NCBI GenBank assembly: GCA_045648425.1
Contig: JAZRNV010000156.1
Location: 18,244-82,243 of the forward strand
Reading direction: 5' to 3'
DNA: 64,000 bases
DNA from: RGIG2206 sp045648425
GTDB taxonomy: Bacteria; Bacillota; Clostridia; Oscillospirales; Acutalibacteraceae
This document shows positions 51,887 to 61,454 of this stretch, piece after piece (within the stretch, counting starts at the first letter, position 1; every line of letters begins with the position of its first letter). The translations under genes were made by a program, and so were the position numbers. The notes beneath the pieces are model-generated. The model was given only the letters and a program-made list of their open reading frames with translations. It was not told the origin of the DNA and did not search any database.

Positions 51887-52435
51887 TTAATCATCTGAAG
51901 CATAAACAAACGGGTGTGGTGTACCAAGATATGGTAAATTTCGGTACTTCTCGTCAAAATCAAGGCCGTAACCGACAACGAACTGATCCTCAACAACGGC
52001 ACCAACGTAATCGGCCTTTATGTCAGCAGTACGTCTGGACGGCTTGTCTAGAAATGTACAAATTTTTATGCTTTTCGCACCGCGTTGAGCCAGCAAATCT
52101 CTAACAAAATAAAGAGTGTTACCTGAATCAAGAATATCTTCAACAAGCAAAACATCAAAACCGCGCAAATCAATATCCAAATCTTTAACAATTTTAACAT
52201 TGCCGCTTGTTTTTATGCCAGCACCATATGAAGAAACACACATAAAATCAATCCTGCAAGTTGTATCAATTGCACGCATAAGGTCACTCATAAACACAAT
52301 TGAGCCCTTAAGGATGCTGATCATGAGTAGATTCTTATCTTTATAATCCTCGGTAATCTGCTTGCCTAAGCGAGCTACAATATCTGAAATTTCAGATTCT
52401 GATAACAAAACTTCTTTTATATCTTTCTCAAGCAT
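51887..52435 (-). CDS. hpt: Hypoxanthine phosphoribosyltransferase
   Basis: A 182-residue HPRT, which salvages hypoxanthine or guanine. The PRPP motif is VLLVEDILDSGNTL, preceded by SILKGSIVFMSDLMR and DFMCVSSYG. Length is typical. I start at ATG 52435, four bases from GGGGGAG; the longer frame begins inside the tilS gene without a ribosome site. It overlaps the tilS stop by eight bases. Confidence 0.95.
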   Translation of the reverse strand: MLEKDIKEVLLSESEISDIVARLGKQITEDYKDKNLLMISILKGSIVFMSDLMRAIDTTCRIDFMCVSSYGAGIKTSGNVKIVKDLDIDLRGFDVLLVEDILDSGNTLYFVRDLLAQRGAKSIKICTFLDKPSRRTADIKADYVGAVVEDQFVVGYGLDFDEKYRNLPYLGTPHPFVYASDD

Positions 52436-53747
52436 TATTCTCCCCCTCAAAGGTAATAATTATAACTTTATTAGTGTTTGAATCAGGAACAACTCTCTGT
52501 GCAACTCCAACATTTGGAATATAAACCGCGCCATCATCATCTGATATGATCGGATAGACATCTCGATGAGCGTCAGGCACCTTAATTTCGTTTAATATTC
52601 TTCTCACCTGTTTGGTTGGACGGTTATTAATCTTAACAGTTTCGCCTTTTAGTCTGGTTCTGATTACAAGTCTGTTAGAAATTTTATCATAATCTATAGC
52701 GTTATGTGTCAACAAACTATTAACAAAATTTGTTTTAGTCTCAATTCTTAAAAAGTAGCCGTTAAATTCAATCATTCCATCAACTACATCAATTTGTACA
52801 TCACACTTAGCTTTGGATTTGTAAAACCTAAGAGCTTTTGAACAAGACACATACCATCCGTTAAACAGCTGTAATCTTCCGCCGTTAAAAAGAATATCCA
52901 AAACCGCTTTAGTTTGCTTGCTGTCCAGTGCTCTGCCGGTCGCTATCTTAGCCGCAATTCTCACAGCACGCTCGCAAACAGGACGCTCAAGGGCAATCAA
53001 CCCCTCACGGCAGTAGCCATCTTCTCTCTTACATTCATTGAGCGCAATATTTGCCATTCGGTCAAGCATGGCATCCAGGCAAGACATTTGGGTAGACATT
53101 TCAGCGACAGCGCGTTCAAACGAAGGATTAATCTGCTTTAGAGAAGGCACGACATTGTGTCTGATATAGTTCCTCGTATAGTCATCGGTAAGATTTGAGC
53201 TGTCAACAACAAACTCTACACCATTATCGAGGCAGTACTTTTCTATTTCATCCCTTGTGCAATAAATCAGAGGCCTGATATATTTATCTCTAACCTCAGG
53301 AATACCGCTTAAGCCCTTAACGCCAGTACCTCTTGTTAAATTAAAGAGAACCGTTTCGGCATTATCAGACGCTGTATGAGCAGTTGCTACATACCATCCT
53401 TCATTTATATATTTATCAAAAATCTCATAGCGAAGTCTGCGGGCACAAAGTTCTGTGCTTTCACCCGTAGCTTTGCTTTGCTTTATAACATCAACGCGAT
53501 ATGTAAACAGCTGAACACCATATTTTTTGCAAACATCAACGGCAAACTGTTCATCTGCATCAGATTCAGCACCGCGCAATGAATGATTAATATGAATAGC
53601 GCACAAATTATAATTTTCTTTTACAGCAAATGTTCTAATTATATGCAAAAGAGCAGAAGAGTCACACCCACCCGAAAACGCAACGGCAATATTGCTGCCA
53701 TTTTTAACACCTGCGTCTTCAAGCACGTTTTTTGCTTTAATCATCAT
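52428..53747 (-). CDS. tilS: tRNA(Ile)-lysidine synthase
   Basis: A 439-residue TilS, which makes lysidine at C34 of tRNA-Ile(CAU). The PP-loop is VAFSGGCDSSALLHII, followed by HINHSLRGAESDADE and ATAHTASDNAETVLFNLTRGTGVKGLSGIP, the signature of the family, and the C-terminal extra domain with a final RVVPDSNTNK. I start at the first of two ATGs (53747), seven bases from GGTG; an upstream extension reads into the dnaB gene. It overlaps dnaB by 11 bases. Confidence 0.94.
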   Translation of the reverse strand: MMIKAKNVLEDAGVKNGSNIAVAFSGGCDSSALLHIIRTFAVKENYNLCAIHINHSLRGAESDADEQFAVDVCKKYGVQLFTYRVDVIKQSKATGESTELCARRLRYEIFDKYINEGWYVATAHTASDNAETVLFNLTRGTGVKGLSGIPEVRDKYIRPLIYCTRDEIEKYCLDNGVEFVVDSSNLTDDYTRNYIRHNVVPSLKQINPSFERAVAEMSTQMSCLDAMLDRMANIALNECKREDGYCREGLIALERPVCERAVRIAAKIATGRALDSKQTKAVLDILFNGGRLQLFNGWYVSCSKALRFYKSKAKCDVQIDVVDGMIEFNGYFLRIETKTNFVNSLLTHNAIDYDKISNRLVIRTRLKGETVKINNRPTKQVRRILNEIKVPDAHRDVYPIISDDDGAVYIPNVGVAQRVVPDSNTNKVIIITFEGENNA

Positions 53748-55107
53748 CTTTTTGCACCGATGTGAAACGGGTGAACTGACCGTCCCAATACAAATCAATA
53801 TCACCGACCTCACCGTGTCTGTTTTTAGCTACGATACAGGTTGCTTTATGCTCATCTGCAGGTTGCTCAGGATTATTGTTGCGATAATAATTCTCTCTGT
53901 GAAGGAAAAGAACAATATCAGCATCCTGCTCGATTGAACCTGAATCACGCAAGCTGGTAAGTGATGGCTTGTTAGACTCTTTTTCAGCAGCATTGGGTCG
54001 GCGCAGCTGTGAACATACGATAACAGGAATATTAAGTTCTTTAGCCATAAGCTTAAGGTTTCTTGTTATCTCGGTAATAACCTGAACTCGATTTTCAGTG
54101 TGCTTATCAGATGAATCCATAAGACCCAAATAGTCAACTATAATTAAATCTGCAGTGCCAAGTCGGCGTACCTTTGCTTTCATCTGTGCAACGGTAATAC
54201 CGGGAGTTTCGTCAACATAAATGTTGCAACCCGCCAAAACATCTGCCGCTTGTGCAAGTCTTGTCCACTCATTTCCTGCAATCTTACCGGTGCGTAGTTT
54301 TTCACTTTTAATGCACGCCTCTGCCGAAAGTAAGCGCTGTGCGAGCTGATCGCGACTCATTTCCAAAGAGAAAAAGCAAACTGTTCGGCGTTCTTTTACA
54401 GCAACGTTGCGTGCAATATTTAACGCAAAGCTAGTCTTACCCATACCCGGTCGAGCGCCAAGAATTATAAGATCAGACCTGTTTAGTCCTGTAATCATTT
54501 CGTCGAGGCGAGTTATTCCGGTGGGAATGCCTATGAAATTATCTCTCTTTTCAGGATCATTAAGAGCATCAATTCTTGCTATTGTTTCACCGCTGATAAC
54601 ATCACGAATATGCTTAAGGCCTTCTACCTCTTTACCCTGTCGTATATTATAGATTCGACGCTCAGCGCCCTCAATAAGAGTGGCGACATCACTTGCGCCT
54701 TCTTCAACTTCTGCAACAATCTGTCGACCTGCATCAAGCAACGAACGAGCAAAATACTTGTCACGAACAATAAGCGCATAAGATTCAACATTGGCAGCGC
54801 TAGATACAGACTGAGCAAGACTCATCAAATAGCTTTTTCCGCCTGCATCATCATATACACCGTCTTGTTTCAAAAACTCGAGTATTGTTATCGGGTCTAT
54901 GGTTTGACCTTTTGTACTCATAGAAAGCATTGCAGAGAAAATAGCTTTATGCTGTGGCATATAAAAATGCTCAGGCAAAAGTATAGCATTAACCACATCC
55001 ATAGAGCTTGGGGATATTAAGACGCAACCCAGCACAGATTGTTCAGCTTCTGCACTAAAAGGCACCTGCCCGCTTGAAAATGCATCAAAATGTAAATTAT
55101 CTGCCAT
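53737..55107 (-). CDS. dnaB: Replicative DNA helicase DnaB
   Basis: A 456-residue DnaB, the hexameric replication helicase. The N-terminal DnaB-N domain is readable in PFSAEAEQSVLGCVLISPSSM, and the RecA-like C-terminal domain has Walker A GARPGMGKTSFALN, Walker B IIVDYLGLMD and the Q/H segment SQLRRP, plus GSIEQDADIVLFLHR. Length is normal. It is 35 bases after rplI, in the conserved gdpP-rplI-dnaB group. Confidence 0.97.
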   Translation of the reverse strand: MADNLHFDAFSSGQVPFSAEAEQSVLGCVLISPSSMDVVNAILLPEHFYMPQHKAIFSAMLSMSTKGQTIDPITILEFLKQDGVYDDAGGKSYLMSLAQSVSSAANVESYALIVRDKYFARSLLDAGRQIVAEVEEGASDVATLIEGAERRIYNIRQGKEVEGLKHIRDVISGETIARIDALNDPEKRDNFIGIPTGITRLDEMITGLNRSDLIILGARPGMGKTSFALNIARNVAVKERRTVCFFSLEMSRDQLAQRLLSAEACIKSEKLRTGKIAGNEWTRLAQAADVLAGCNIYVDETPGITVAQMKAKVRRLGTADLIIVDYLGLMDSSDKHTENRVQVITEITRNLKLMAKELNIPVIVCSQLRRPNAAEKESNKPSLTSLRDSGSIEQDADIVLFLHRENYYRNNNPEQPADEHKATCIVAKNRHGEVGDIDLYWDGQFTRFTSVQKDDD

Positions 55108-55142
55108 TTTAACTCTCCTTAACTAAACAAAGCTGAATTGTA

Positions 55143-55589
55143 TTATTCTTGAGGAGTTACATTAAGTGTAAAGGTTGCAATTATACCGGAGTATAATCTT
55201 GCTTCTACAGAATAATCACCAACAGCTTTAACATCCTTCATATTGAGCTTTCTTCTGTCAATATCAACCTTAAACTGTGTTTTAAGTGCATCAGCAACCT
55301 CTTTTGAGGTAATTGAACCAAAAAGCTTTCCGCTGGCGCCGGCTTTTACACACAATGAAACAGTTTTGCCGTTAATAGTATCAGCAACTGTCTGTGCAGC
55401 AGCCTTTTCTTGAGCGATGTGGTGCGCCTTGGATTCTTCTCTTGATTTAAGCTCGGTCAAAGCTTGAGCGTCAGCATTCACAGCCAAGCCGCGAGGCAAC
55501 AAAAAGTTGCGTGCATATCCGTCAGAAACGTTAACCATTTCACCTTTCTTACCTTGACCTTTAACATCAGCTGTTAAAATAACCTTCAT
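55143..55589 (-). CDS. rplI: 50S ribosomal protein L9
   Basis: A 148-residue bL9. The N-terminal rRNA-binding domain begins MKVILTADVKGQGKKGEMVNVSDGYARNFLLPRGLA, the family signature, followed by the long helix and a C-terminal domain with LFGSITSKEVADAL. Length is typical. It lies 17 bases after gdpP and 35 bases before dnaB. Confidence 0.97.
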   Translation of the reverse strand: MKVILTADVKGQGKKGEMVNVSDGYARNFLLPRGLAVNADAQALTELKSREESKAHHIAQEKAAAQTVADTINGKTVSLCVKAGASGKLFGSITSKEVADALKTQFKVDIDRRKLNMKDVKAVGDYSVEARLYSGIIATFTLNVTPQE

Positions 55590-55606
55590 ATATTTTCAAT
55601 CCCTTC

Positions 55607-57553
55607 TTATGAGTTCTGATTTTCATATAAATCTATTGCATCTTTTAACTTGACAACAGCATCATCGACAGTTATTCCGTCAAGCTGACAGGCCGCCATT
55701 GTTAAATGTCCGCCACCGCCAAGCGTTTCCATAATCAGTTGAACATTCACCCTGCCAAGTGAGCGTGCAGATATATTAACGGTATTGCCTGTAACAAACA
55801 TTACAAAGGATGCATCAACATTTTCAATACCAAGCATCTCATCGGCTGCCTGGGCACAAGCAAGACGAACTATATTGCTTTCTTCAGTTGTGTAAGAAAT
55901 TGCACACCGACCGTATACCGATGAGGTTGAAACCACCATTGCACGAAGCTTATAAACATCAATAGTGTTTTGAAAAAATCCTTTTACAGTAACGGTGTTT
56001 GCACCGCAATTACGCAAGAAGGCAGATGCTTCAAACGTTCTGACGCCTGTGTTAAGCACAAAATTTCTAGTATCAAGCATAATGCCTGAAAGCAGAGCTT
56101 CAGACTCAGTCTTGCCTATTTTGACCGCCATATATTGCAGCAATTCGCTAACCATTTCACACGCTGAAGAAGCATATGGTTCATGATAGAATATTACAGC
56201 GTTATCAATATAATCAACATTTTTTCTGTGATGATCGATAACTACAACGGTAGGCACTTTATTGTAAAGCTCCGGCGACTCAACAAAGGTAGGCCTGTGG
56301 GTGTCGGTTATAATAAGCAGGGTGTTTTTATCAACCAGCTCTAACGCCTTTTGAGGGGTAATAATCATATCATCATATGAACTGTTGACAGATACGTAAG
56401 ACGCAAGCTGATTACACATACATTTGTCAAGTTGTACAACAATGTTGGCAGTCTTACCTGCGGCCTTAACAGCGCAATACATACCATAACAAGAGCCAAA
56501 GCTGTCAAGATCAGCAAAACGGTGACCCATTATCAAAACATTATCCGAATTAGCTATAAGCTCAGACAAAGCAGAGGCAACCATTCTGGTGCGAACCTTT
56601 GAACGTTTGGTAACGGTTGATGCAGTGCCACCAAAAAACTCAAAGTCCTTCTTACCTCTGACTGCTGCTTGGTCTCCACCACGACCGAGGGCCATATCCA
56701 GCGCCTGACGGGCAAATTCTTCACAGCCGGAAAAGTTTTCGGCGCCAAGTCCAACGCCTATTGAAAGTGTTGCCTTTCCTTTATCACCAAAATCTATTGA
56801 TCGAACCTTGTTGAGAATATCAAAGCGAGTATCGGTCATATAGGAATATCCGCTTTCATCTGTAACAAGCAAATATCTGTCATTGTTAATTTTTCTGCAA
56901 ACAGCGCCTATTTCACTTGCCCAGTTTTCTATTCTCTTTTCAATAGAACTGCTTATTTGAGCGCCCTCACTGTCTCTTGTGCCGCGCATAAGCTCATCAA
57001 TATTATCAACGGTAATATATGCAGCAACCGGTCTGCCGTTTTCATACTTGTTGCGATATAAAACCGCGTCAGTTCTGTCAATAAAATAGCAAACCGTAAT
57101 ATCATTTTCTGCTTTGCAAGCAAAAAAACGGTAAGATTTTCCGTCATAATCTATATTTGCACCGTCACCGTAAGCGTGTTCAATCAAATCGGGCATAACA
57201 ATAAAGTCAGGCGACAGTCCAACACAATCTTTTCCATTAATTATCTGTTTTCTAAAGGCCTGATTGTACCAAAAAATCGAGCCATCTTTAACAGACATAA
57301 CAGGAATATCCAAACGCAGCAACGAGGCCGAGCCGGGTGACATTTGATTTACAATTGATTTTAAAAACAAAGCACAGCGCTTATGCTTAATTAAATCGTA
57401 CACTATCGAGGCAACAGCGGCTGCAAATAAAACAGCAAGTTGAACTATGCACAGCTTAATATGGCCAAGAAAGCCAACAGCAATTGCCTGCACAGCTATT
57501 ATCGCAAGAAATATGTAGGGCAAAATGCCCAGATAATTCTTTTTAAATTTCAA
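55607..57553 (-). CDS. gdpP: Cyclic-di-AMP phosphodiesterase GdpP (DHH family)
   Basis: A 648-residue GdpP, which hydrolyses c-di-AMP. Order: two N-terminal membrane helices (about 8-28 and 34-50), a PAS domain, a degenerate GGDEF domain (the usual motif is absent, but GRGGDQAAV is the family's signature) and a DHH-DHHA1 module with GHRFADLDSFGSCYG, a DTH near residue 425, DHHRKNVDYIDNAV and GGGGHLTMAACQL. All four metal-site blocks are intact, so it should be active. It precedes rplI and dnaB and follows the RNase J gene. Confidence 0.95.
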   Translation of the reverse strand: MKFKKNYLGILPYIFLAIIAVQAIAVGFLGHIKLCIVQLAVLFAAAVASIVYDLIKHKRCALFLKSIVNQMSPGSASLLRLDIPVMSVKDGSIFWYNQAFRKQIINGKDCVGLSPDFIVMPDLIEHAYGDGANIDYDGKSYRFFACKAENDITVCYFIDRTDAVLYRNKYENGRPVAAYITVDNIDELMRGTRDSEGAQISSSIEKRIENWASEIGAVCRKINNDRYLLVTDESGYSYMTDTRFDILNKVRSIDFGDKGKATLSIGVGLGAENFSGCEEFARQALDMALGRGGDQAAVRGKKDFEFFGGTASTVTKRSKVRTRMVASALSELIANSDNVLIMGHRFADLDSFGSCYGMYCAVKAAGKTANIVVQLDKCMCNQLASYVSVNSSYDDMIITPQKALELVDKNTLLIITDTHRPTFVESPELYNKVPTVVVIDHHRKNVDYIDNAVIFYHEPYASSACEMVSELLQYMAVKIGKTESEALLSGIMLDTRNFVLNTGVRTFEASAFLRNCGANTVTVKGFFQNTIDVYKLRAMVVSTSSVYGRCAISYTTEESNIVRLACAQAADEMLGIENVDASFVMFVTGNTVNISARSLGRVNVQLIMETLGGGGHLTMAACQLDGITVDDAVVKLKDAIDLYENQNS

Positions 57554-57568
57554 AGGTTCTCACCTCAA

Positions 57569-59419
57569 TTAAATTTCCATAATAATAGGCAGTATCATAG
57601 GAGTACGCCTGGTCTTTTCAAACAAATATCTTGACAAATCATCTCTGATTTTCGTCTTAATATATGTCCAATCTCTTCTGGAACAATCATAAAGAATATG
57701 ACAAACATAGCTGCGAATATCATCAAGTAAAGACTCAGATTCACGAACATAAACAAATCCGCGAGAAACAATTTCGGGGCCAGATACAACATCGCCGGAA
57801 ACTTTATCAATAGTCATTACAACTGCAATAAGTCCATCCTCTGCCAAATGCTTTCGATCACGCAAAACTATACTGCCTACATCTCCAACGCCGAGACCAT
57901 CAACAAGCAACTTTCCTGCCTGCACAGAAGATACGGTTTTCATTGAATTGGGTGTAAATTCAACAACAGAACCCAACTGGCCTATCATAATGTTTTTGCT
58001 GTCAATACCCATACTCTGAGCCAGTTTAGCGTTGCTGTAAAGATGTCGATATTCACCGTGCAAAGGCATAAAAAATTTCGGTTTGGTAAGTCCCATAATA
58101 AGTTTAAGTTCCTCTGCACAAGCGTGGCCTGAAACGTGAACATCATACATTTTTTCAAAAACAACCTCAGCACCCAGTTTAAGCAACTCGTTAATAACTC
58201 GAGAAACAAATTTTTCGTTACCGGGGATGGGGTTAGCAGAAATGATAATCACATCATTATAGCCAACAGATACTTTTCTATGATCGGAAAAAGCCATTCT
58301 GTAAAGAGCGGACATTGGTTCACCCTGTGAACCTGTAGTTATAATAACCGTCTTGCCGGCATCAAGTTTCTTTATAGCATCAATATTAACAAGTATTCCG
58401 TCGGGAACATTCAAATATCCAAGTTCAGCAGCAACGGTAACAGTGTTTTCCATACTTCTGCCGGAAACAGCAACCTTACGTCCGTATTTAGAAGCTTCAT
58501 CTATTACCTGCTGAATTCTGTGGATATTTGATGAGAATGTGGCAACTATTATACGCTTATCTACCGATCTTGCAAAAATACTGGAGAAGGTACCGCCAAC
58601 TACCCTTTCGGTTTGTGTATAACCCGGGCGCTCTGCATTTGTTGAATCCATAAACAGCGCCGTAACGCCTTCGTCACCCAATTCGCCAAAACGAGCTAGG
58701 TCTATAACATCACCGTCAATAGGTGTCATATCAACCTTAAAATCACCTGTATGGACAAAAAGGCCTGCGGGGCAACGGATAGCCATACCAACTGCATCGG
58801 GGATAGAATGATTAACATGAATAAACTCAATATTAAAGCAACCTGCTTTTATTCGGTCACCGGGCGAACGAACATTAAGCATACTATCAGAAATGCCGTG
58901 TTCTTTAAGCTTGCCGGCAATAAGTCCAACGGTAAGCTTGGTACCATATACAGGAATAGATAATTCTTTAAGCAAATAAGGTATACCGCCAATATGGTCT
59001 TCGTGGCCGTGAGTAACAAAAAGGCCCTTGATTTTATCGGCATTTTTTACAAGATAGGTAAAGTCGGGAATAACCAAATCAATACCGGGCATATCTTCAT
59101 CAGGAAAAGACATACCGCAATCAATAAGAATAATATCCTCACCGCACTCAAAAACAGTAAGATTTTTACCTATCTCTTCCAAACCGCCTAAAGGTATAAC
59201 CTTGAGCGGCATATTGGGTACATAATAATTATTTGAAGCTTTAGTTGTGTTGCGTTTTGCAGTTTTAGTGGATTTATAATTCTTTTTCGACCTGCCTGTA
59301 GCAATATCTTTTCCTTCGGTCTTTTTAACTGCTTTCTTTGAAGGATTGCTTTTATCAGATTTTTTTGAATATGATTTACTATTTTTTTTACTTAATGTTT
59401 TAGGTTTATTTTCAGCCAT
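57569..59419 (-). CDS. rnj: Ribonuclease J
   Basis: A 616-residue metallo-beta-lactamase/beta-CASP RNase. Motif 2 is FVTHGHEDHIGGIP, and the beta-CASP region has VSGRSMENTV and HVSGHACAEEL, with a C-terminal FVYVRESESLLDD. It acts as 5'-to-3' exonuclease and endonuclease in mRNA turnover. About 68 N-terminal residues are Lys/Ser/Thr-rich and precede the catalytic start (LKVIPLGGLEEIGKN); they are an extension, probably disordered and RNA-binding. Whether it is J1 or J2 is not resolved. It is the first gene of the long minus operon. Confidence 0.95.
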   Translation of the reverse strand: MAENKPKTLSKKNSKSYSKKSDKSNPSKKAVKKTEGKDIATGRSKKNYKSTKTAKRNTTKASNNYYVPNMPLKVIPLGGLEEIGKNLTVFECGEDIILIDCGMSFPDEDMPGIDLVIPDFTYLVKNADKIKGLFVTHGHEDHIGGIPYLLKELSIPVYGTKLTVGLIAGKLKEHGISDSMLNVRSPGDRIKAGCFNIEFIHVNHSIPDAVGMAIRCPAGLFVHTGDFKVDMTPIDGDVIDLARFGELGDEGVTALFMDSTNAERPGYTQTERVVGGTFSSIFARSVDKRIIVATFSSNIHRIQQVIDEASKYGRKVAVSGRSMENTVTVAAELGYLNVPDGILVNIDAIKKLDAGKTVIITTGSQGEPMSALYRMAFSDHRKVSVGYNDVIIISANPIPGNEKFVSRVINELLKLGAEVVFEKMYDVHVSGHACAEELKLIMGLTKPKFFMPLHGEYRHLYSNAKLAQSMGIDSKNIMIGQLGSVVEFTPNSMKTVSSVQAGKLLVDGLGVGDVGSIVLRDRKHLAEDGLIAVVMTIDKVSGDVVSGPEIVSRGFVYVRESESLLDDIRSYVCHILYDCSRRDWTYIKTKIRDDLSRYLFEKTRRTPMILPIIMEI

Positions 59420-59534
59420 AAAATACTCTCTTTCATCGAATTAAATAATATAAGTACAAAAATATAAATAAATTTTACACTGTTTTGATATGTATTGTTT
59501 TACGATTATATAATACACCTAGTTTAATCATTTA

Positions 59535-59564
59535 ATTATACATCATTTCAATATATTTTGTCAA
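59535..59564 (-). promoter_or_regulatory. Promoter of the rnj operon
   Basis: Minus strand perfect TTGACA (59559-59564), 18-base spacer, perfect TATAAT (59535-59540), about 115 bases before rnj. Its -35 box overlaps that of the plus-strand promoter. Confidence 0.8.
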
Positions 59565-59586
59565 GAACAGCAGACATCTTTATAAT
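59558..59586 (+). promoter_or_regulatory. Promoter of the 50-residue gene
   Basis: Plus strand TTGTCA (59558-59563), 17-base spacer, perfect TATAAT (59581-59586), about 75 bases before the start codon. Confidence 0.7.
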
Positions 59587-59663
59587 AATTATAATGCAAA
59601 CTATAGCCCTTTAAACGGATATTATATAAAAATATACAGATAATCATTTTGGAGGTGAAAATC

Positions 59664-59816
59664 ATGGATAATTACCCGCCAAAAAAATCGAAGCATCCTA
59701 CTCAGGCAGCGCTTAATATCATTGATTCAGAGCCAAGCAAAAGTGATCCCCTGGGTATGTACACAGGAATTCCTGAGGATGGTGAAGAGCCGATTCAGGA
59801 TGCTGACGATTTATAA
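59664..59816 (+). CDS. Small conserved-looking acidic protein (50 residues)
   Basis: A 50-residue open frame with a strong GGAGGTG ribosome site six bases before ATG. It begins MDNYPPKKSKHPTQAALN and continues with DPLGMYTGIPEDG and a C-terminal PIQDADDL. From memory, a D-P-x-G-x-Y-T-G-x-P ... Q-D-A-D-D-L pattern recurs in short hypothetical proteins of Clostridia, so this is likely real. It is acidic overall with a basic N-terminus, soluble and without Cys. It lies between the rnj promoter and the YifB gene. Function unknown. Confidence 0.8.
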   Translation: MDNYPPKKSKHPTQAALNIIDSEPSKSDPLGMYTGIPEDGEEPIQDADDL

Positions 59817-59828
59817 TCCAATTATTTA

Positions 59829-59857
59829 TTGAAATTATATGTAATCTGTGGTAAAAT
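59829..59857 (+). promoter_or_regulatory. Promoter of the YifB/ComM gene
   Basis: Plus strand TTGAAA (59829-59834), 17-base spacer, TAAAAT (59852-59857). Confidence 0.6.
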
Positions 59858-59888
59858 TATCTAAATTTAATGCAAAGGTTGTTAAAAA

Positions 59889-61418
59889 ATGGTTTCAGTT
59901 GTTTATAGTGCAGGACTTTTCGGTATGGAGGCCTTTAATGTAGAGGTCGAATCAGACCTGTCACAAGGTCTTCCCTCCTTCGATATTGTAGGTTTACCCG
60001 ACACTGCAGTAAAAGAGTCAAGAGACAGAGTCAGAGCCGCCATAAAAAATTGCGGTTTTGACTTCCCGGTAAGCAGAATAACCTTAAACCTTGCACCTGC
60101 AGACCTAAGAAAAGAAGGCCCCGTATACGATTTACCAATACTGATATCCATCCTTTGCGCATCAGGCCAAATAAACACTAACCTTGAAGGAAGTATGTTT
60201 GCCGGCGAATTATCGCTCACAGGCGATTTGCGTCCCATAAACGGATGCCTTGCAATGGTTATTCACGCCAGGCAGAAGGGCTTTTCAAAGTTTTATGTTC
60301 CATCAAGCAATGCAGCAGAGGCCTCTGTTGTTGACGGCATTGATGTAATTCCTGTAACAAATGTAAAAGAGCTTGTTGCACATCTTACAGGCGAAAAAAT
60401 AATTGCCCCTGCAAAAGCTTCTCAATTTTCTTACAGTGAACCAACCAATTATCCCGACTTCAGCGATGTTAAAGGTCAACAAATTCCAAAAAAAGCACTC
60501 GAAATTGCAGCTGCTGGTGGTCATAACGTGTTGCTTATAGGCCCTCCGGGTTCAGGAAAAAGTATGCTCGCCAAGCGCTTACCTTCCATTTTGCCGGAGA
60601 TGACCTTTGATGAACAAATTGAAACAACAAAGATACACTCAATAGCCGGCATATTAACAGAAGGACAACCTTTGATTACAACCAGGCCTTTCCGTTCACC
60701 ACACCATACAATTTCACCTGCAGGTATGTCCGGCGGCGGATCAATACCCCGTCCCGGAGAAATCTCACTAGCCCACAACGGTGTGTTGTTTTTGGACGAA
60801 TTACCCGAGTTTCAGCGGCACACACTTGAAACATTGCGTCAACCCTTAGAAGACGGTGTTGTGAATATTACACGCGTTGCCGGCTCATTATCATACTCGT
60901 GTTCGATAATGCTGGTGGCAGCAATGAACCCTTGCCCATGCGGATATTTTGGTCATCCGGGTAAAAAATGCACTTGTTCTCCAACAGCTGTATCTCGCTA
61001 CCTTAACAGAGTGAGCGGCCCTATGCTAGACCGTTTGGATTTGCACATTGAGGTTCCGCCCGTAGATTTTGATGCTCTTTCAAAAGAAGACAAAACCGAA
61101 ACGTCAGCACAGATAAGAGAAAGAATTAACGCTGCAAGGCGCATTCAGCAAATCAGGTATGAAGGAACAGGAATAACTTGTAACGCAAGACTCACCGCAA
61201 AAATGCTAAAGAAGTTCTGTCCTCTGTCAGACGGCGCAGAAACAGCGCTTAAAAATGCTTTTGAAAAGCTTAATATGTCAGCAAGAGCTTACGATCGCAT
61301 ATTAAAGGTTGCCAGAACTATCGCAGATATAGATGGTGCAGATATTATTGACACCAAGCACGTTTTGCAAGCTATTCAGCTTAGAAGTCTTGACAGAAAA
61401 TATTGGGGAAACAATTAA
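59889..61418 (+). CDS. YifB family magnesium-chelatase-like AAA ATPase (ComM-like)
   Basis: A 509-residue YifB/ComM protein. The N-terminal ChlI-type domain (VEVESDLSQGLPSFDIVGLPD) is followed by an AAA module with Walker A GPPGSGKSMLAKR and Walker B LFLDELPEF, then a C-terminal Mg-chelatase-like domain with RILKVARTIADI. ComM of Vibrio is a branch-migration helicase in transformation; whether this homologue does the same is unproven. The CPCGYFGHPGKKCTC segment has a Cys cluster as in the family. It ends at a bidirectional terminator. Confidence 0.93.
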   Translation: MVSVVYSAGLFGMEAFNVEVESDLSQGLPSFDIVGLPDTAVKESRDRVRAAIKNCGFDFPVSRITLNLAPADLRKEGPVYDLPILISILCASGQINTNLEGSMFAGELSLTGDLRPINGCLAMVIHARQKGFSKFYVPSSNAAEASVVDGIDVIPVTNVKELVAHLTGEKIIAPAKASQFSYSEPTNYPDFSDVKGQQIPKKALEIAAAGGHNVLLIGPPGSGKSMLAKRLPSILPEMTFDEQIETTKIHSIAGILTEGQPLITTRPFRSPHHTISPAGMSGGGSIPRPGEISLAHNGVLFLDELPEFQRHTLETLRQPLEDGVVNITRVAGSLSYSCSIMLVAAMNPCPCGYFGHPGKKCTCSPTAVSRYLNRVSGPMLDRLDLHIEVPPVDFDALSKEDKTETSAQIRERINAARRIQQIRYEGTGITCNARLTAKMLKKFCPLSDGAETALKNAFEKLNMSARAYDRILKVARTIADIDGADIIDTKHVLQAIQLRSLDRKYWGNN

Positions 61419-61454
61419 AAAAATGACCTCTGTAGAAACAGAGGTCATTTTTTT
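61417..61454. terminator. Bidirectional terminator
   Basis: Hairpin with arms AAATGACCTCTGT/ACAGAGGTCATTT and A/T tails, between the convergent YifB and AEC genes. Confidence 0.92.
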
